The notes beneath the pieces were generated by a model. The model was not told where the DNA came from. It searched no databases and saw nothing but the letters and a program-made list of their open reading frames with translations. From positions 1 to 34,513 of the forward strand of contig DATBRC010000068.1 of NCBI GenBank assembly GCA_036560485.1: DNA of 34,513 nt, written 5' to 3'. A program made the translations under genes and the position numbers. This document shows, piece by piece, positions 31,054-34,513 of this stretch. Each line of letters begins with the position of its first letter. Position 1 is the first letter of the stretch. This stretch comes from DATBRC01 sp036560485. GTDB lineage: Bacteria; Pseudomonadota; Gammaproteobacteria; Burkholderiales; Burkholderiaceae_D.

Positions 31054-31668
31054 CTAGGTGCACTGCAGGGTTTTTAATATGGCGAGCTGATCAGGCTTTA
31101 TATAAACCTTGGTGATGCATCCGAGTCCGTGCGGTTTCCAGTTTGCGCAGATCCAGTAAGGCTTGTCTGAAAAGAGCGATTTTGGTAACAGTTTGATTCC
31201 GCACTTGGCGCAGGTTGGCGTAATGTAATCGCCATCGGTGATGCGTTCAAGCAGGGCGATTGATTCGGCCATTTCAAGATTGGTGACCATCTCCAGCAAT
31301 TGCGCACAATCGATCGTGTGTATGCTGCTCTGTGCAGCGAAGTCCAGTGCTTCTTGCGTGAAGCCGCCCCGGCTCACGAAAGTTCCTCGTCTTGCTTTCT
31401 CGGCCTGCATCGTAGCCATAAATGCGCGCATGGATTCGATGTCTACTTTTTTGCTCCATGTTTTGCAATGCACGATACGATCCAGGACCGGTTTGTCTTT
31501 GCCAAAATAAAGATGGATGTCGATCCCTTCATCGCTACCGAGGTTTGTTGTTTTGCAGGCAAATCCTTTGGTTTCAAACAGGCGCATGCATAACTCTTCA
31601 AAGCGCTTCCATTCGAGCACATTCACTAACTCCATGGTCCAAATGGATGGCTTCGTTGATTTATTCAT
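31054..31668 (-). CDS. Mrr-like restriction endonuclease with zinc ribbon
   Basis: The 204-residue protein has an N-terminal Mrr_cat nuclease domain. LEWKRFEELCMRLFETKGF is the first helix, GIDIHLYF carries the catalytic Asp (D50), and VHCKTW carries the lysine (K69) of the PD-(D/E)xK core, with Cys at position 68 next to K69 as in many QCK variants. A C-terminal zinc ribbon has C153-x2-C156 and C174 with C184. It is predicted to cut DNA, perhaps modified DNA, but no methyltransferase or helicase gene is adjacent. The ribosome site is weak. Confidence 0.85.
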   Translation of the reverse strand: MNKSTKPSIWTMELVNVLEWKRFEELCMRLFETKGFACKTTNLGSDEGIDIHLYFGKDKPVLDRIVHCKTWSKKVDIESMRAFMATMQAEKARRGTFVSRGGFTQEALDFAAQSSIHTIDCAQLLEMVTNLEMAESIALLERITDGDYITPTCAKCGIKLLPKSLFSDKPYWICANWKPHGLGCITKVYIKPDQLAILKTLQCT

Positions 31669-32060
31669 TTATATCGCTTGTGAAGGGATCGATGAGTTCG
31701 CAGTCAAGTCATTATGTCTATGCTTCTAGTCGAATTTATTATTGTTGATGCACTTGCCACTGGTAAATAATTTTACCTCAGTTCAGTTGTGCCACATTCA
31801 AGCTTTGTATGATGTGTTGCATTTCCAGACGAATACAGAAAGAAGAGGCGGTTACCTTGCGATAGTTAAAGGTATCAACGGTATTGTCCGTATCGGTTAT
31901 GTATGGGAAAAGGCATGCATGAAGAGGAAACATGGATGTCATTTGGCCAATATAATCACTCTGGATAATTTCATATGCGGCTATTAGAATAGTCTGAAAA
32001 TGCGTGCTTTTAGCCTTGGCTGACTCTTTCAGCGGCAAACTTATATCTTTGGAGACTGCA
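31669..32060. other. Intergenic region with a candidate promoter
   Basis: No convincing gene is seen; a TTG-started frame at 31742-31987 matches nothing known. GGTAAA-TAAT-TTTACC forms a small hairpin at 31762-31777. A perfect TATAAT lies at 31951-31956, about 105 bases before the next gene, but its -35 region is poor. The region is AT-rich and divergently flanked, so both genes probably have promoters here. Confidence 0.35.
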
Positions 32061-32480
32061 ATGGACATCCCTTTCGAAAAAGTGACGGTAAAAGAAGCCA
32101 AGGTCGCGCAGGAAAAACACGATGCGGTAATACCAGCCGCTCCTGAAAAGAATTGGTCAGCGTTACGCAATGCGAAAGAGGGGGAGCAGCTAAAGGTTTC
32201 CAAGGAAGTGATGACTTGGCTGTTTCAGTTGCCGCCGGAAGTGCGGCCAAGAGCATTGGCAATCCAATACCCGCGTATTTTTAATAAAATTGCCGAGCTT
32301 TGGGCCAGCCCGCAGCAATGTGAAAAATATTTGGATGAATTATTGATGGATGAGAGAGGAACGCGTCAAGGTTTTCCTCAAGATGTTGCCACTGAGCTGG
32401 CAGTACTGAAAACCCATTTTAATGCGACGGCGAACATACAGCATTTTGATGTGTGGGGACAGCGTATTGGCGACGACTAG
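32061..32480 (+). CDS. Small protein sharing a C-terminal module with the FimV-like protein
   Basis: The 139-residue protein is cytoplasmic, with a variable N-terminus and a helical domain PPEVRPRALAIQYPRIFNKI, ELWASPQQCEKYLDELLMDERGTRQGFPQDV. The stretch from YPRIF to RQGF aligns with YPHVV...RQGF in the convergent FimV-like gene: about 16 identities in 36 positions. The frame is open from 32004, but the ATG at 32061 has a GGAG site 7 bases upstream. The function is unknown. The two genes end 20 bases apart. Confidence 0.82.
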   Translation: MDIPFEKVTVKEAKVAQEKHDAVIPAAPEKNWSALRNAKEGEQLKVSKEVMTWLFQLPPEVRPRALAIQYPRIFNKIAELWASPQQCEKYLDELLMDERGTRQGFPQDVATELAVLKTHFNATANIQHFDVWGQRIGDD

Positions 32481-32500
32481 CGTTTCGCGATAGATTCGCT

Positions 32501-34513
32501 TCAATTCATCTCTTTGAGAATTGATTTGGCTTTTTCTGATTGATCCGGCGAACCATCTTTTATCACTTCGTAGAGCAATTCACGCGCGCCGTCTTTCTCG
32601 CCGATTTCTTGGTATGCAAGTGCCAATTCAAGTTTGGTATCCATCGGTGATGCGTCGCCAAATTCAACGGGATCATTGGCCTCTTCCTCATCACCCTCTT
32701 CTACTTGGGAATGAGAAGATACTGTGTTGATTGGCTGCTCATTCAACAAGGAGGTATTTTCCGAACCAATGTTGGTTGCTGCAATGACTGGTGCAGCTTC
32801 TACCGTAGTTTGATTCAAGTCATTTGAAGTATGACTTTCCGTGTCAAGAGCAGAATCATTTCTGACAGGTTCAGTTTTAGCTGATGTATTAATGGCTGCA
32901 TTTTCTGCTGGCTTGGATGTCACTGTAGGTGCGGCCTGCACCGGATTGGGCTGCTGGCTGAACAGGATTGCTTGTGCTTTCCCATATCGCAATTGTTCGT
33001 GTTCTTTTGATTGGTCCGGTTCTCTGGCGAGTGTAATCAACTGCACTATATTTCGATAGACAGGCAAATCGAAACCTTGGCGTGCGCCGTCGCGTTTATC
33101 GAGCAGCAGACTTTCCAGATAGGAGGTGATCTCGTCGGTTTCCCACAGTGCGCAGATCTTTTCCACGACATGCGGATAATCATTCAGGGTGCGTGGCGTA
33201 ATACCGAATTGCCCATCCCATCGCGGAATTTTTGCATTGAAAACATATTCAATGCGCACAAGAAGCAATTCATATTTTGTCTTGTCCCCAACCATACGGT
33301 ACAGATCGAGCAAGTAAATCCATGGAACAGGAGACTCTGGCTGCGCCACATCGCGATAAGGTTCGAGAATTTCGATTGCGCGGAAAGGATCTTGCAACAA
33401 CATCCAGAACTCTGCCTGTTGCATGATGTCGGCGACTTCTTTGACATTGAGAGTAGGCGCTGCTTCTTTTGATTTTTTTGGCGTCGAAGCAGGAGCGACC
33501 GGTGTTGCCGGCGCCGGCCTTGCAATGGGAGCCGATGCAGTATTGGTATTGTTATGATCTTCTTGCTGCACTACTTTTACTGCGGGCTTTGGCGGCTGTG
33601 TGGGTAGCAATACGGCCGCAGGAGCTTCAATTTGAGAGTTGTTTGTCTTTGCAATAATGTCTGTTTTGGGAGGATGGCTGGATTCAGAAGCAACTGGTTC
33701 AGATGTGGCTGGAGTTGATGCCTTGGGCACAGCGGATTTTTCAACCGTTTTATTTTCTGCTTCATGACTGTCGAGAGCAACGAAAGATGAATTTGTTTCG
33801 ATAGGTTCCGCTATGTAAGACTCGTCTTCTTCTAGTGGATCTTCAAAATCATCATCTTCTATAGCAGAATCCTGATCGAACTGTGTATCTGAAAATACTG
33901 CCGTATTGTAGGAATCGCCGACAGTGTTGAGAAATTCCGAGTCCAATAAAGTCTGCGTACTTAGATCCGCGATCAGTGTATCGCTGGCAGCGTTATAGTT
34001 TTTCCATGGGTGCGATGTCGACGATTTTTTTGCCTTGATAAGTCGAGATATGATCCAGGCTATCACTGCGAGGCACATTAACAATAGTGCGCTCAGGCCG
34101 GCAAACCAGGTAATCGGAAACGATACTTTTCTTTTTTCGTCCTGCGACAATTTTTCTAATTCGGCTTGCTGCTTCTTTTGCGCATTTTCTTCTTGTAAAC
34201 GCAGCATTTTTTCCTGTGCTGCTTTCATCTTTTCTTCAGCGTTTTGCGTGACATCTTCGCCGCCAACGATGGCAGCGAACCTCATTTGTGCAGCTTTGAA
34301 TTCCTCGGTTTTATGTGCGTCATCTGCAGTATTCGGATCGGCCAAGCCAGCTGACAATTTCAAAACAGGTGTAATGCTGTCTTCTGGAATCCACTTTGCG
34401 TCATTCGGTGATAGAGAAGCATGGTGCTGCGTTCTTATGTTCGAATGCTCCGAAGACAAACTCATCTCTTTTGTGAATGTCGGCAGTTGTACAACTTTTG
34501 CAGTATTGCCCTT
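32501..34513 (-). CDS. FimV-like membrane protein (partial, runs off the window)
   Basis: From the ATG at 34465 the protein is 654 residues, but the frame stays open to the window edge with no stop, so the real start and any LysM or signal region may lie beyond. Visible parts, numbered from 34465: a coiled coil (about 75-112), a membrane span (117-139), a long acidic Pro/Ala/Thr-rich linker, a helical module with AEFWMLLQDPFRAIEIL and YPHVVEKICALW...DGARQGF, and a C-terminal FimV-type TPR motif KLELALAYQEIGEKDGARELLYEVIKDG. FimV proteins bind peptidoglycan and organise cell-pole type IV pili and type II secretion. The assignment is by pattern. Confidence 0.85.
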   Translation of the reverse strand, partial: KGNTAKVVQLPTFTKEMSLSSEHSNIRTQHHASLSPNDAKWIPEDSITPVLKLSAGLADPNTADDAHKTEEFKAAQMRFAAIVGGEDVTQNAEEKMKAAQEKMLRLQEENAQKKQQAELEKLSQDEKRKVSFPITWFAGLSALLLMCLAVIAWIISRLIKAKKSSTSHPWKNYNAASDTLIADLSTQTLLDSEFLNTVGDSYNTAVFSDTQFDQDSAIEDDDFEDPLEEDESYIAEPIETNSSFVALDSHEAENKTVEKSAVPKASTPATSEPVASESSHPPKTDIIAKTNNSQIEAPAAVLLPTQPPKPAVKVVQQEDHNNTNTASAPIARPAPATPVAPASTPKKSKEAAPTLNVKEVADIMQQAEFWMLLQDPFRAIEILEPYRDVAQPESPVPWIYLLDLYRMVGDKTKYELLLVRIEYVFNAKIPRWDGQFGITPRTLNDYPHVVEKICALWETDEITSYLESLLLDKRDGARQGFDLPVYRNIVQLITLAREPDQSKEHEQLRYGKAQAILFSQQPNPVQAAPTVTSKPAENAAINTSAKTEPVRNDSALDTESHTSNDLNQTTVEAAPVIAATNIGSENTSLLNEQPINTVSSHSQVEEGDEEEANDPVEFGDASPMDTKLELALAYQEIGEKDGARELLYEVIKDGSPDQSEKAKSILKEMN

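Noticed and set aside
31742..31987. 81-codon frame between the Mrr-like gene and the small module gene
   Set aside because: It starts with TTG without ribosome site and contains the likely promoter of the next gene.
1..34513. CRISPR arrays, tRNA or rRNA genes, insertion sequences, attachment sites
   Set aside because: I looked for regularly spaced repeats, tRNA-like T-loop sequences and transposase motifs on both strands and found none.

Overview
The window reads as a chromosomal segment of a betaproteobacterium, most likely Burkholderiales/Oxalobacteraceae (Herminiimonas- or Janthinobacterium-like). This is inferred from the gene families, moderate GC content and gene arrangement: a complete System I cytochrome c maturation operon ending in ccmI, a phaA-phaB pair, an exeA/gspA-gspB pair and a FimV-like protein. 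No tRNA, rRNA, CRISPR array, insertion sequence or prophage was seen, so it looks like core chromosome with a few accessory genes.

Layout. 1-3489: the first codons of a leftward gene, the nucleotide monophosphate nucleosidase ppnN, an orphan NarL/FixJ-type response regulator preceded by a cluster of ATATGGGA boxes, and a universal stress protein behind a perfect FNR/Anr box. 3823-10900: ccmABCDEFGHI, nine tightly packed or overlapping genes for heme export, heme chaperoning and heme ligation, followed by a MOFRL-family glycerate kinase (10936-12186). 12321-15312: a small hypothetical gene, then phaA and phaB for acetoacetyl-CoA and 3-hydroxybutyryl-CoA synthesis behind a second perfect FNR box, then a small exported Lys/His-rich protein with a strong terminator. 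15541-16918: an exported HEVGH metalloprotein and a convergent FrnE/DsbA-like oxidoreductase.

17247-19701 is the most interesting locus: a four-gene bufferin-type cluster bufABCD. It encodes an exported Cys-rich precursor (DUF2282), an MNIO/DUF692 modifying enzyme, a DUF2063 partner and a DoxX membrane protein. Characterised relatives make copper-binding peptides with modified cysteines. This precursor carries a Met-rich tail, and its upstream region holds interleaved inverted repeats.

19708-29568 is mostly on the minus strand: a YpfJ-type zinc peptidase, a YbcJ-like S4 RNA-binding protein, a YIP1 membrane protein, an exported hypothetical, exonuclease I (sbcB) with four 14-bp tandem repeats at its translation start, a small HDOD signalling operon, a DUF1653 protein, a cNMP-binding/GGDEF diguanylate cyclase, gspB and gspA, and an ABM-domain protein. 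29743-34513: a DUF3617 exported protein, a YdjM/DUF457-like membrane protein, a solitary Mrr-like endonuclease with zinc ribbon, and a convergent pair made of a small protein and a FimV-like membrane protein (cut by the window edge) that share a C-terminal sequence module.

Several genes point to life at changing oxygen levels: cytochrome c biogenesis, and FNR boxes ahead of the stress protein and of the polyhydroxybutyrate precursor genes. Family assignments come from sequence motifs recalled from established families; no database search was run.
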